37,602 nt of DNA. Source: Bhargavaea cecembensis DSE10 (lineage in GTDB: Bacteria > Bacillota > Bacilli > Bacillales_A > Planococcaceae). The notes under the pieces were generated by a model that saw only the letters and a list, made by a program, of their open reading frames with translations, ran no database searches and was not told where the DNA came from. Position 1 is the first letter of the stretch, and every line of letters starts with the position of its first letter. Positions 14,319 through 21,988 of this stretch are shown one piece after another. A program made the position numbers and the translations under genes. The stretch is taken from assembly GCF_000348905.1 (NCBI RefSeq), contig NZ_AOFT01000024.1, positions 1-37,602 of the forward strand. Direction: 5' to 3'.

Positions 14319-15107
14319 TTATGTTCCGGTCTCTTCGCCGCTTCCCGGCACGAAAGAAGTAAAGTAATCGATGTCCTTGCGCTCCCTGAACTGCTTCGGC
14401 GTCACATTTGTATACTTTTTGAACGTCCTCGTGAAGTAGCTCTGATTGCAGAAACTGAACCTGTCCGATACTTCCGCGATCTTCAAATCCGTGTTGCGGA
14501 GGAAAAACTGGGATTCCTCGATTTTCCGCATATTGATATAGTCGATGAGCGTCAGCCCGGCGTGTTCGCGGAAAATGCGCGAGAGATGGCTCGTGCTGAT
14601 GCCGGCACGCTTCGCCAGCTGATCGACAGTGATCGGGTCTTCGATCGAGGCATCGATGAAATGGATAATGTCGTTGACAATCGGGTGGGGGAGCTCCGGC
14701 TTATCCCGGCCTTCCAGGACGTGGATGAAAAATTCGACGAGGTCGTTCGTCGTCTCCGTGATGTCCATCGTACCTGACTTGCGGTCCACGATCCGCATCG
14801 CGGTGATGTTGGTCGCCACTGCCCATTCCGGAGGGAATTTCGGTACCATGAGGAAACGGGCAGTCAGCGCAGCGAAAATGATGTAGTAGTTGGAGACATC
14901 TTTCACCCAGCGGTCCCCGGCAATGTCCTTGACCATCAGGACAATCCGGTTCAGCCGGTCCTTCGCCCTGGCACGGTCCCCCTGGGCCACCGCTTCCAGC
15001 AGATCCTTTTCAAGATGATAAAAGTCTTCGCTCCGTTCATATGCCTTTAATACCTCGACCCGGTCCATGAACAGGTTGGTCATGTATTGCAGACCCGGGT
15101 CCTTCAT
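14319..15107 (-). CDS. AraC-family transcriptional regulator
   Basis: A 262-aa regulator. The C-terminal 100 residues hold the double helix-turn-helix of the AraC/XylS family (ITVDQLAKRAGISTSHLSRI, about 158-177, and IAEVSDRFSFCNQSYFTRTF, about 209-228), closed by YTNVTPKQFRE. The N-terminal region (about 1-140) is helical and does not look like a cupin; it resembles the uncharacterised sensor half found in several Firmicute AraC proteins. No ligand can be named. The ATG is preceded by GAGGTG. It lies between the lipid kinase (26 bases upstream, same strand) and yidC, so it may be co-transcribed with the kinase. Confidence 0.85.
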   Translation of the reverse strand: MKDPGLQYMTNLFMDRVEVLKAYERSEDFYHLEKDLLEAVAQGDRARAKDRLNRIVLMVKDIAGDRWVKDVSNYYIIFAALTARFLMVPKFPPEWAVATNITAMRIVDRKSGTMDITETTNDLVEFFIHVLEGRDKPELPHPIVNDIIHFIDASIEDPITVDQLAKRAGISTSHLSRIFREHAGLTLIDYINMRKIEESQFFLRNTDLKIAEVSDRFSFCNQSYFTRTFKKYTNVTPKQFRERKDIDYFTSFVPGSGEETGT

Positions 15108-15132
15108 CCTGGTGCACCTCTTTTCCTCATGT

Positions 15133-16038
15133 TCATTCTCCTTCCGTTGGTTCCGGCGCCAATATTCTCAGGTGTCGGTGCAGGACGGTGATTCCGATCG
15201 GAGTCGTCCCTCCCTCGTCACCGTCTATGTTGCAGGTAAGCGGCTCATCCGTCTCAATCCGCGCGCGGGTTGTCCGGATCATCTCGACCTCTCCCTGCTC
15301 CTGAAGCTTTCCGAGCAAAAGTGATGCGGACATCTTTAACAGACCGGGCAGTTTCAGATTCTTGATCACTGTCAGATGGAGCAATCCGTCATCCGTCGCG
15401 GCATCGGGGTTCATCTTCTCAAAACCGCCCACGGAATTTGTCAGGGCGGCAAGCACCAGTGACGCCTGTCCGGTCCATTTGCCGCCGTCATGGGTGATGG
15501 TGAAGCGGTTCCCCTCATCCGACAGGAGCGTCTGAAGCCCATGTGCGGCATAGGCGAGCGGGCCAAACCGGGTCTTTTCTCCGACAGGCACGTCCATCAC
15601 GCCTTCGGCAAGGCTGCCGACCGCCAGGATATTCATAAAATAATGTCCTCCGGCCTGGCCGATATCAGTCGGCCGCGCAACATATTCCGGGAGTCGGCGG
15701 ATCGCCTCTTCAGGATCCATCGGAATCGACAGGGCCCTCGCAAAGTCGTTTACTGTGCCGAGCGGGATCAGGGCAAAATCCGGACGGTCCTCTTCGCCGG
15801 CCAGGCCATTGATCGCCTCGTTGACCGTACCGTCGCCGCCCATCGCGACGACAAGGAGGCATCCGCTCTGTGCCGCTTCCCGGGCGAAGGCGGTCGCATC
15901 GCCTTCCTTCTCCGTAGCACGGACCTCGACGGAATAGCCCATCCCCTGCAGCACACGGATGCACTGTTCACGATAGGTTTCCGCCTGTTCCTTCCCCGAA
16001 GATGGGTTCAGGATGAACACCGCCTTCTCTCTGTCCAT
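15133..16038 (-). CDS. Diacylglycerol/lipid kinase family protein
   Basis: A 301-aa cytosolic enzyme of the DAGK catalytic family (DgkB, YegS and BmrU relatives) that phosphorylates a lipid, probably diacylglycerol recycled from lipoteichoic acid synthesis. The nucleotide-binding motif GGDGTVNEAINGL starts at residue 67. PLGTVNDFAR (about 92-101) follows, and the C-terminal beta domain carries the NIDGD motif. All are intact. I cannot tell the essential DgkB from the BmrU and YtlR paralogues. It is followed 25 bases on by the AraC gene. Confidence 0.88.
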   Translation of the reverse strand: MDREKAVFILNPSSGKEQAETYREQCIRVLQGMGYSVEVRATEKEGDATAFAREAAQSGCLLVVAMGGDGTVNEAINGLAGEEDRPDFALIPLGTVNDFARALSIPMDPEEAIRRLPEYVARPTDIGQAGGHYFMNILAVGSLAEGVMDVPVGEKTRFGPLAYAAHGLQTLLSDEGNRFTITHDGGKWTGQASLVLAALTNSVGGFEKMNPDAATDDGLLHLTVIKNLKLPGLLKMSASLLLGKLQEQGEVEMIRTTRARIETDEPLTCNIDGDEGGTTPIGITVLHRHLRILAPEPTEGE

Positions 16039-16109
16039 GACACACGCCCTTCCGGTTTTCTTAAATACTAATTCTATACCCTAACCCGGTTATTTTTCAC
16101 ACATTTATG

Positions 16110-16141
16110 CAAAAAAATGCCCATCCGATTTCGGATGGGCA
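16110..16141 (-). terminator. Terminator of the YtxH-like gene
   Basis: On the minus strand TGCCCATCCG pairs with CGGATGGGCA around a 4-base loop, followed by seven Ts. Confidence 0.9.
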
Positions 16142-16156
16142 CCCGCTAAAGCCGAC

Positions 16157-16603
16157 TTACAGTTTATCCGTATTGATGCGGTTTTCCGTCGTGACGGAAT
16201 CCGTGTCTTCATTAAGCTGCTCGGCCGTTTCGTCATTGCTTCCGAGGCTCGCTTTTTGCTGGCCTGCCGGCTCGCCGGTTTGCTTTTTGTGGTACAGCCC
16301 GTCTTCGTCAGGATTCTTTTTCTTGTTTTTCTTGTCTTCCACTTCCTGGTTGTAATAATGGACGCTTGTCTGGGCGCCTTCGGCAACCATGTCATTATCC
16401 TGGAAGTCATACGGATCGGAATGGCCCGCTTTCGTATCCTCGTAGTTGCGGTTGACCTTCTGGGATTCCACAAACGAATCCATTTTCGTCTTCAGGTTAT
16501 TGAAGGCGACCATTGCCTTGTCACGGTTCTCCTTCTTGCTGAAATACGCATAGGCACCCGCTGCGAGACCTGCCAATAAGAGATTCTTATTCTTGCCTGC
16601 CAT
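16157..16603 (-). CDS. YtxH-like hydrophilic protein
   Basis: A 148-aa protein. A short hydrophobic or Ala/Gly-rich segment (LLLAGLAAGAYAYF, about 8-21) is followed by a charged, mostly disordered region rich in Lys, Asp, Glu, Asn and Gln. The opening MAGKNKNLLLAGLAAGAYAY followed by FSKKENRDKA recalls the YtxH/general-stress-type small membrane-anchored proteins of Bacillus, but the long tail is not diagnostic. The ATG at 16603 is set by GGAGG 10 bases upstream; earlier ATGs overlap that site. It is a single gene with its own terminator. Function unknown. Confidence 0.65.
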   Translation of the reverse strand: MAGKNKNLLLAGLAAGAYAYFSKKENRDKAMVAFNNLKTKMDSFVESQKVNRNYEDTKAGHSDPYDFQDNDMVAEGAQTSVHYYNQEVEDKKNKKKNPDEDGLYHKKQTGEPAGQQKASLGSNDETAEQLNEDTDSVTTENRINTDKL

Positions 16604-16662
16604 TTCCATCATCCTCCAGTTCAATTTCGGTCGTAAATGGGTTCATAGTGAAGTATACCCCC

Positions 16663-17136
16663 TCACTTGCCGCCGGAAACCATGAGCCGCATATCCACAT
16701 GGGGGATTCCGTCTTCATCGTACGGCTCGGAAACCGCCCGGAAGCCGCAAGAAGCATAAAAATCTCTCAGATGATATTGCGCTGAAAGATGCACCGGGAT
16801 TTCGCCGTACCGTTTCGCGGCAACCTCTTTTGCCCTTTCGACAAGCTCACGCGCAATCCCTTTTCCGCGATGGGATTTTCTTACGATTACGCGGCCGATT
16901 GCCGGATCTTCATGTACGGCTCCCGGCATGAGCACTCTTGCGTAGGCGGCAAGCGTGCCGCCCTCCCAGCCGGCCAGGTGCAGGGCAGCCCGGTCATGCC
17001 CGTCAATTTCCGGATACGGGCACGCCTGCTCGACGACGAACACGTCGACACGCAATCTGAGGATTTCATAGAGTTCATCAGAAGTCAGTTCCGCAAAGTT
17101 TTTGATTGTCCACTCCAACTGTCCCACTTCTTTCAT
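16663..17136 (-). CDS. GNAT N-acetyltransferase, ElaA-like
   Basis: A 157-aa Gcn5-related acetyltransferase. The ElaA-type opening (LYEILRLRVDVFVVEQACPY) and an acetyl-CoA loop in GRVIVRKSHRGKGIARELV (about 82-100) are clear. The C-terminal FYASCGFRAV is also typical. The acceptor substrate is unknown for the family. The ATG has no convincing ribosome binding site; a TTG at residue 7 is another possibility. It is divergent from a second GNAT gene 92 bases away. Confidence 0.85.
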   Translation of the reverse strand: MKEVGQLEWTIKNFAELTSDELYEILRLRVDVFVVEQACPYPEIDGHDRAALHLAGWEGGTLAAYARVLMPGAVHEDPAIGRVIVRKSHRGKGIARELVERAKEVAAKRYGEIPVHLSAQYHLRDFYASCGFRAVSEPYDEDGIPHVDMRLMVSGGK

Positions 17137-17228
17137 TTCAATTTGATTACATTATTCCACAACATATATCGGAGGGGCGATTTATTTGTTATAGTTGATG
17201 GAAATCTATTGCCGAGGTGACCTTTTCC

Positions 17229-17723
17229 ATGATCCGTTCGATGACACGACATGATTTCGAGACCGTCCGGCAGATCGCGGCGGTCAGCTACGATGATACG
17301 TATGAGGGCATTCTCCCGAAAGAGGTGCAGGAGTCTTTCCTCACACGCGCCTACGCTTCCCCGATGATGATGAAACGGCTGGAAAAGACGACGATGCTGA
17401 TTGCGGAACATGAGGGGCGCCCGGTCGGATTCGCCAACTTCACCCGTGTTGACGAAGACGGAGATGCGGAACTGACCGATATCTACCTGTTGCCCGATTA
17501 TCAGGGCATGGGATTCGGCGGCGCACTTCTTGAAGCCGGCATCTCCACCCTTGAGGACGGCCACCAGCTGTTCGTGTACGTTGACAGCCAGAATGAAGGA
17601 GCCCGCCTGTTTTACGAAAAGCAGGGGTTCGAACTTCTCGAAGAATTTGACGAGCTGTTCGAAGGCTACCCGACATCCACTGCACAATATGTCTATTATC
17701 TCAAAGCACCCGCTCTTGTATGA
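17229..17723 (+). CDS. GNAT N-acetyltransferase
   Basis: A 164-aa Gcn5-related acetyltransferase. The substrate half (SMTRHDFETVRQIA, VSYDDTYEGILP) precedes the acetyl-CoA loop LLPDYQGMGFGGALLEAGI (about 87-105) and the C-terminal ARLFYEKQGFELL. The Q-G-M-G-F-G loop is intact. The substrate is unknown. The ATG at 17229 is chosen over the GTG at 17217 because GAGGTGA lies 8 bases before it and overlaps the GTG. It is a single gene with its own terminator. Confidence 0.85.
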   Translation: MIRSMTRHDFETVRQIAAVSYDDTYEGILPKEVQESFLTRAYASPMMMKRLEKTTMLIAEHEGRPVGFANFTRVDEDGDAELTDIYLLPDYQGMGFGGALLEAGISTLEDGHQLFVYVDSQNEGARLFYEKQGFELLEEFDELFEGYPTSTAQYVYYLKAPALV

Positions 17724-17739
17724 GCAGGTGCTTTTTTTC
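17703..17739 (+). terminator. Terminator of the GNAT gene
   Basis: AAAGCACC pairs with GGTGCTTT around a region that holds a second small stem, followed by seven Ts. It overlaps the last codons. Confidence 0.75.
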
Positions 17740-17790
17740 GGCTTTTTGCAATAGCCGTTTTGTGGATACTGCCAAAAAAAGCATTGCATG

Positions 17791-17819
17791 CAAAAAGCCC
17801 CGGTCATCGGACCGGAGCC
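17791..17819 (-). terminator. Terminator of the DUF4064 gene
   Basis: On the minus strand GGCTCCGGTC pairs with GACCGGGGC around CGAT, followed by TTTTTG. Confidence 0.8.
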
Positions 17820-17841
17820 TGGGGGTTTCGGACCGCACAGA

Positions 17842-18330
17842 TCAGAGCGGCCGCATCGGGTCATTGTCGTAGGATGTCTCCGCAACAGGCGGCTTGCGCA
17901 CGAAGCACATGATGCCCGCGATGTAGAGCAGGATTGACGTGAGCGACAGGATGCCCGCCAGCACGCCGGCGATGATGAACAGGATTCCGCTCAGCTTGGC
18001 GTTTTTGTTCAGCTGGATGAGCGCCACTATGATCAATATCGAACTGATGACGAGAGCTGCGATAAAGAACCAGCCAAAACTGACCATCCAGTCCATGCCC
18101 ATGTACATCATGTCGACAATCGCCTGTGCGTCTGTTTCGGAGAGTGTCGGGTCATTCCAGATTTCCGCTTCGAATTCCTGCTGGAATTGCGGATCGTCTG
18201 TCATCATCTTCACCAGATTGTTCATGGCGAACGTCAGGATGATTCCGATCACGTTGAACACCAGGCCGATGATTCCGAGAATCCGTTCGCCGGTCCGCTT
18301 GAACGGGCGGTTAAAAGAATTTGATTCCAT
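17842..18330 (-). CDS. DUF4064-family membrane protein
   Basis: A 162-aa membrane protein with about four helices (residues 16-36, 80-104, 110-128 and 130-145 approximately). A charged extracellular or cytosolic loop (DDPQFQQEFEAEIWNDPTLS) lies between the first and second. The RTGERILGIIGLVFNVIGI opening and the short helical hairpins match the DUF4064 proteins common in Bacillales. No function is known. AAGAGGTG lies 8 bases before the ATG. Confidence 0.75.
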   Translation of the reverse strand: MESNSFNRPFKRTGERILGIIGLVFNVIGIILTFAMNNLVKMMTDDPQFQQEFEAEIWNDPTLSETDAQAIVDMMYMGMDWMVSFGWFFIAALVISSILIIVALIQLNKNAKLSGILFIIAGVLAGILSLTSILLYIAGIMCFVRKPPVAETSYDNDPMRPL

Positions 18331-18426
18331 TGGGTGACACCTCTTCTTTTTCTTTTATTCTACTTTCTTCTTACGATTCAGACCACGCAGGGTTTCAACT
18401 TTTTTAAAAAGACCGGAATATGGAAG

Positions 18427-18452
18427 GTTTGCCCAAACATTCATCGGGGTAG
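18427..18452 (+). promoter_or_regulatory. SigB-like promoter of the 31-aa peptide gene
   Basis: GTTTGC (18427-18432), a 14-bp spacer and GGGTAG (18447-18452), against the SigB consensus GTTTAA-N12-15-GGGTAT. A start of transcription would fall about 30 bases before the ATG. Confidence 0.45.
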
Positions 18453-18490
18453 ATTTAAACTATCCTAACATTTAAGGGGGAGACGAACCC

Positions 18491-18586
18491 ATGGAAAAGA
18501 AACTCATCTTCAGTCAGTCCGATGCTATGTACGCCATTGCCGGATCGTCTGTTCTCACCGCCATCCTGCTCTTCATCACATTCTGA
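18491..18586 (+). CDS. 31-aa single-helix membrane peptide
   Basis: MEKKLIFSQSDAMYAIAG is followed by SSVLTAILLFITF and a stop. A charged start and one C-terminal hydrophobic helix of about 18 residues suggest a small inner-membrane peptide. AAGGGGGAG is well placed before the ATG, a SigB-like promoter lies upstream, and a strong terminator follows at 18623. An 8-codon frame (MTTSHRQT, 18598-18624) with its own GGGAGG site follows; it may be a chance ORF or a leader-like element. I do not know the family. This looks like a compact, stress-induced small-protein transcript. Confidence 0.55.
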   Translation: MEKKLIFSQSDAMYAIAGSSVLTAILLFITF

Positions 18587-18622
18587 GGGAGGACTCTATG
18601 ACAACCAGCCACCGCCAAACAT

Positions 18623-18663
18623 AAAAAGCAATCCGCCCCGAAAACGGAACGGATTGCTTTTTT
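18623..18663. terminator. Bidirectional terminator
   Basis: AAAAAGCAATCCG pairs with CGGATTGCTTTTTT around a loop of about 14 bases. It separates the 31-aa peptide transcript from the convergent GNAT/dioxygenase operon. Confidence 0.85.
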
Positions 18664-18669
18664 GTGTGC

Positions 18670-18954
18670 TTATTTTGCTTTGACATCTTCATACTCATCA
18701 TAGCGGCCGAATGCCGTCACCACGTATGAGCACACGGCTTCCATCTTGTAGTTGTTTTCACGGGCATAGTCGGCCGCCCTGTCGAGCAGCTTTTTCGCGA
18801 CGCCGCCTCCGCGGAGGGACGGATCGACGAATGTATGGTCCATGACCATGACATCCCCCATCATCGTCCAGGTGATTTCTGCATCACGCTTGCCGTTTTC
18901 CTCGTGTACGAACGCATACGCATCACTGCCCAGTTCTTTCAGTTCGAATTCCAT
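18670..18954 (-). CDS. Small YidJ-type GNAT acetyltransferase
   Basis: A 94-aa minimal GNAT-fold protein of the Acetyltransf_CG/YidJ group. The acetyl-CoA loop is SLRGGGVAKKLLDRAADYAR and the C-terminal segment reads MEAVCSYVVTAFGRYDEY. The family has only the CoA-binding core; its substrate is unknown. GGGGAG lies 8 bases before the ATG. It follows the dioxygenase gene after 42 bases with no terminator between, so the two are probably one transcript. Confidence 0.8.
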   Translation of the reverse strand: MEFELKELGSDAYAFVHEENGKRDAEITWTMMGDVMVMDHTFVDPSLRGGGVAKKLLDRAADYARENNYKMEAVCSYVVTAFGRYDEYEDVKAK

Positions 18955-18996
18955 TTTTCAACTCCCCTTTCCCCATTGGTGTACCCGGAACGCCGG

Positions 18997-19962
18997 TCAG
19001 TCAAGCTCCAGAGGGCTGAGCGATGCCTCGATTTCCCGGCGGCGCGGCTCAAGGAACGGCGGAAGGGCCAATGTCTCGCCAAGCGCGTCCATCGGCTCAT
19101 CCGAATCAAACCCCGGCTCATCCGTCGCCAGTTCAAACAGGATGCCGTTCGGCTCTCGGAAGTAGATCGACCGGAAATAGTACCGGTCCACCTTGCCGCT
19201 CGTCTGGAAACCTGCCCGCTCCAGATGCGCCAGCCATCTGTCGTAGTCCTCGAAAGTCGGTACGCGGAAAGCGACGTGATGGACGCTGCCCCTGCCCGGC
19301 CGCTCCGGCGGCAAGTCAGGACGCGTCTCAAGATGCACTTCCGCACCCGCTCCTCCCTCGCCGGTCTCGTAGACGATGTAGTCCGGCATGCCGGGCACAT
19401 CGGAAGGATAGGTTCCTGCCTTCCTGAAGTTCAGCACTTCCGTCAGAACGGTCTCCGTCCGTTCCGGGTGACGTACCGTCAATTTTACAGGACCGAGCCC
19501 GACAATCGCAAATTCTTCTGGAATATCTGACTTTTTCCAGGGGATTCCGTAAGGGACACCGGAGCCGTCATCGGCGATGAGCATCAGCCTCGATCCTTCA
19601 TGGTCGGTGAAGGCGAGTGTCTTCCGGCCATACCGCTCCCGGACTTCTTCATGTGCCACGCCAAGCTCCCCGAACCGGCCGGCCCAGAATGCAAGTGCCT
19701 CTTCGGACTTGACCCGGAAACCGGTGCTGCTGATGGAAGAAACACCGGGATAGGTCCGGCCCGCCATCGGAATTTCAAAATAGGTCATGTCCGTTCCCGG
19801 CGTGCCGACCGCATCGGCATAAAACAGGTGGTACATCGAGGTGCTGTCCTGGTTGACCGTCTTCTTGACGAGCCGCATGCCGAGTACCCTGGTGAAAAAG
19901 TCGTGGTTTTTTGCCCCGCTGGCCGTGATGGCCGAGACATGGTGGATTCCTCCGAGTTGCAT
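18997..19962 (-). CDS. Ring-cleaving (VOC) dioxygenase, MhqO/MhqA-like
   Basis: A 321-aa protein made of two vicinal-oxygen-chelate halves, as in the Bacillus MhqA/MhqO proteins linked to hydroquinone and quinone detoxification. The metal ligands expected for the family are visible: a His in GIHHVSAI (7/8), a His in SVHHVAFRV (228/229) and Glu277 (GILFELATDEPGF). The length fits. In B. subtilis such genes are controlled by MhqR, but no MarR regulator is adjacent here. The ATG is preceded by AAAGGGAG. It is followed by the small GNAT gene in the same transcript. Confidence 0.88.
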   Translation of the reverse strand: MQLGGIHHVSAITASGAKNHDFFTRVLGMRLVKKTVNQDSTSMYHLFYADAVGTPGTDMTYFEIPMAGRTYPGVSSISSTGFRVKSEEALAFWAGRFGELGVAHEEVRERYGRKTLAFTDHEGSRLMLIADDGSGVPYGIPWKKSDIPEEFAIVGLGPVKLTVRHPERTETVLTEVLNFRKAGTYPSDVPGMPDYIVYETGEGGAGAEVHLETRPDLPPERPGRGSVHHVAFRVPTFEDYDRWLAHLERAGFQTSGKVDRYYFRSIYFREPNGILFELATDEPGFDSDEPMDALGETLALPPFLEPRRREIEASLSPLELD

Positions 19963-20098
19963 CTGTTCCGCTCCCTTTTTATCTTGAATTCAAGGTGTTT
20001 TCTTCTCTTATCCTATACCCTCCAGAACCATTTTGCAATCAGCAGGGTTCCCCGATACACTGGAAAGACAATCACCCTAACCCGAAAGGAACCGGACC

Positions 20099-20821
20099 AT
20101 GTCGCTTATTTTCTGGACACAAGCATTCCTGACCGCCCTGTTTGCCTTTTTCGCCTACCTGATCCTGAAGCGGCGTTCCTATCTGCTCATCTCGGGATTT
20201 GCCACGCGCCCCATGGAAGAGCAGGAGCAGCTGATCGAAAACGGCTATCCGCAGGGAGTCGGCCGGATGTTCCTCTTTATCGCAGCGGGACTGCTTCTCC
20301 TGATGCCGCTCGGCCTCACCGGTTTCCGCTATACATTCGAGGTGCAGATGGCCTTTATGATGCTGATGCTTTTCGGCGGAACCATCATTCTGTCCCGCCG
20401 CGAAGTCCCCCACAAGAGGAAGCGCGCACGCCTCACCTCGGTGATCATGGCAGTCGTCGTGATCGGCGGGATTGCGGTGCTGCTTGTTACCGGCGCGAGA
20501 CAGCCGGATGTCACTTTCGGCGGTTCTGCAGTGGAGATTTCCGGCATGTACGGCGAAAAGATCGCCTATTCGGACATCCGCTCCGCGGAACTGCTCGACA
20601 CGATGCCTGAAATCCGCTACAAGGAAAACGGCTTCGGCTTTGCCGACTACGCAAAGGGCCGCTTTTCTGTCGAAGGCCACGGCTCTTCCCTGCTGTTCGT
20701 CGATACGAAGCAGTCTCCCATTCTGCTGATTGAGACAGCTGATCGTCCGGTATTCATCACGGGCGGCAATCCGGAAGAAACCGAGTCATGGCACAGGAAG
20801 CTGGACCAACGGATTCGCTGA
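20099..20821 (+). CDS. Membrane protein with DUF3784-like and bacterial PH-like domains
   Basis: A 240-aa protein. The N-terminal half (about 1-130) has four membrane helices and carries the LILKRRSYLLISGFATRP motif of DUF3784 proteins. The C-terminal half (about 140-240) is a soluble beta-rich domain of the bacterial PH kind (ISGMYGEKIAYSDIRSAELL, RPVFITGGNPEET). The pairing occurs in several Firmicute proteins; no function is known. AAAGGAACC lies 8 bases before the ATG. It is a single gene that ends next to a short tandem repeat. Confidence 0.75.
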   Translation: MSLIFWTQAFLTALFAFFAYLILKRRSYLLISGFATRPMEEQEQLIENGYPQGVGRMFLFIAAGLLLLMPLGLTGFRYTFEVQMAFMMLMLFGGTIILSRREVPHKRKRARLTSVIMAVVVIGGIAVLLVTGARQPDVTFGGSAVEISGMYGEKIAYSDIRSAELLDTMPEIRYKENGFGFADYAKGRFSVEGHGSSLLFVDTKQSPILLIETADRPVFITGGNPEETESWHRKLDQRIR

Positions 20822-20869
20822 CATCCGGACTCCGCAGCTCCGGAGAAATCTGATCACATTCATGAGGGG

Positions 20870-20931
20870 TTCGTCACTTTCACGGTATGATTCGTCACTT
20901 TCACGGGCGGATTCGTCACTTTCGGCGCGAA
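20870..20931. repeat. Three-copy 21-bp tandem repeat
   Basis: Units start at 20870, 20891 and 20912. Each begins TTCGTCACTTTC; the first two are 21 bp and the last is 20 bp. It lies between convergent genes. On the minus strand the period gives a seven-residue repeat (ESDESYR/ESDESAR) in a short frame that I do not believe is coding. Confidence 0.8.
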
Positions 20932-20956
20932 TCGACATTTTTGAACCCCCAAAAGC

Positions 20957-20998
20957 AAAAACGGATGCACCGGCAAAACTGCCGGGCATCCGTTTTTT
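20957..20998. terminator. Bidirectional terminator
   Basis: AAAAACGGATGC pairs with GCATCCGTTTTTT, with a second inner stem (CCGGC/GCCGG). It is the shared terminator of the PH-domain gene and the DUF1002 gene. Confidence 0.9.
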
Positions 20999-21005
20999 AT
21001 CAGAT

Positions 21006-21917
21006 TCAGCTGAACAGCGAACGGACCGAGTCGATCAGGTTATTGAAGAAGTCTTTGACTTTCTGCCAAAAGCCTTCATCGTTCACCGTCTCACGGATCT
21101 TGTCGCCGTACTTGTCATTGAATTCCTGTGCAAACTGGCCGAGCTGATCGGACCATTGGCCAAAGTCGATATCAAGCTGGCGGATGCGGTCCATCAGATC
21201 GATGAGCAGCTGGCGGTCTTCCGGGCTCAGCTCGATCTGGAGCTTGTCGAGCTGCTCGGAAACGATTCGCTCGACATCCTCCTTCGTCGCCGGGTTCTGT
21301 TCCGCGATCTGCTGCTTCAGCTCGGTGAGGAGCTCCGTCACCTTCTGCTCATCGACACCCGACTTTTCGGCGAGTTCCGTCGCCACGGACAGCTCGTCGT
21401 TTGCGACGTCAGTCCGCTCCGTGTCGAGCGTGCCGCCGCTTGCCTCATACGCTTTGTAGATGCCGGCCAGCGCGGAATGGCCTGTGACCGGCTTCGGTGC
21501 CGCAACATCAACATCGGCATCTTCGATTCCCGCTGTCAGCATCGCATTGGCATACATATCCGACGTGACCTGTGTGATGTTGTCCGGCGTGACAATCTGG
21601 ATGACAAGGCCGCTTCCCGGCTCCGTCACGGTGATTTTTGCGGACGAATACATCCGGGCACGCGGATTGGAACCCTGGATATACTTGCCCAGGTCCTGAC
21701 CGGAAACCGTGATTTCCTCGACTTCCGCCTCTTCTTCGACTTTCAGGCTGGACTTCACGCCCGCCTTCTGGTCGGCGGTCAGGTCCGCTCCGTATACGAC
21801 GATCGGCACACCGAGCCGCTCATCAACCGCCGGTGCCGCGGAAACGGCGGGACCTGCCAATACTGAAAGGACCAAGGCTATAATTGCGGGCAATGCCCAT
21901 CTTCTCTTCTGATTCAT
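21006..21917 (-). CDS. DUF1002 secreted protein (YpuA-like)
   Basis: A 303-aa exported protein. Residues 1-28 form a signal peptide (MNQKRRWALPAIIALVLSVL, then AGPAVSAAPA with a probable cut after AVSA or SAA). The DUF1002 core follows (about 35-210; VVYGADLTADQK, GSNPRARMYSSAKITVTEPG, GHSALAGIYKAYE). The C-terminal half is largely coiled (about 185-303). The length is close to Bacillus YpuA. The ATG at 21917 is set by AAAGGGG and the signal peptide; the frame is open upstream to 21992. No enzymatic role is known. It lies downstream of cvfB on the same strand, after a terminator. Confidence 0.85.
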   Translation of the reverse strand: MNQKRRWALPAIIALVLSVLAGPAVSAAPAVDERLGVPIVVYGADLTADQKAGVKSSLKVEEEAEVEEITVSGQDLGKYIQGSNPRARMYSSAKITVTEPGSGLVIQIVTPDNITQVTSDMYANAMLTAGIEDADVDVAAPKPVTGHSALAGIYKAYEASGGTLDTERTDVANDELSVATELAEKSGVDEQKVTELLTELKQQIAEQNPATKEDVERIVSEQLDKLQIELSPEDRQLLIDLMDRIRQLDIDFGQWSDQLGQFAQEFNDKYGDKIRETVNDEGFWQKVKDFFNNLIDSVRSLFS

Positions 21918-21941
21918 CAGGTTTTCCCCTTTCCTGGATGC

Positions 21942-21979
21942 AAAAGCAACTCCCCACCCATATGAACGGGCGGGGAGGG
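21942..21979 (-). terminator. Terminator of mntR-cvfB
   Basis: On the minus strand CTCCCCGCCC pairs with GGGTGGGGAG around TTCATAT-type loop bases, followed by TTGCTTTTG, just after the cvfB stop codon. Confidence 0.75.
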
Positions 21980-21988
21980 TAAAAAGTT

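Noticed and set aside
17133-17885. A 250-codon minus-strand frame across the second GNAT gene
   Set aside because: The plus-strand GNAT has intact motifs and a start site; the minus frame is its shadow.
20786-20989. A minus-strand frame with a seven-residue repeat (ESDESYR/ESDESAR)
   Set aside because: The repeat is only the 21-bp DNA array read in frame; there is no ribosome binding site and it runs through a terminator.
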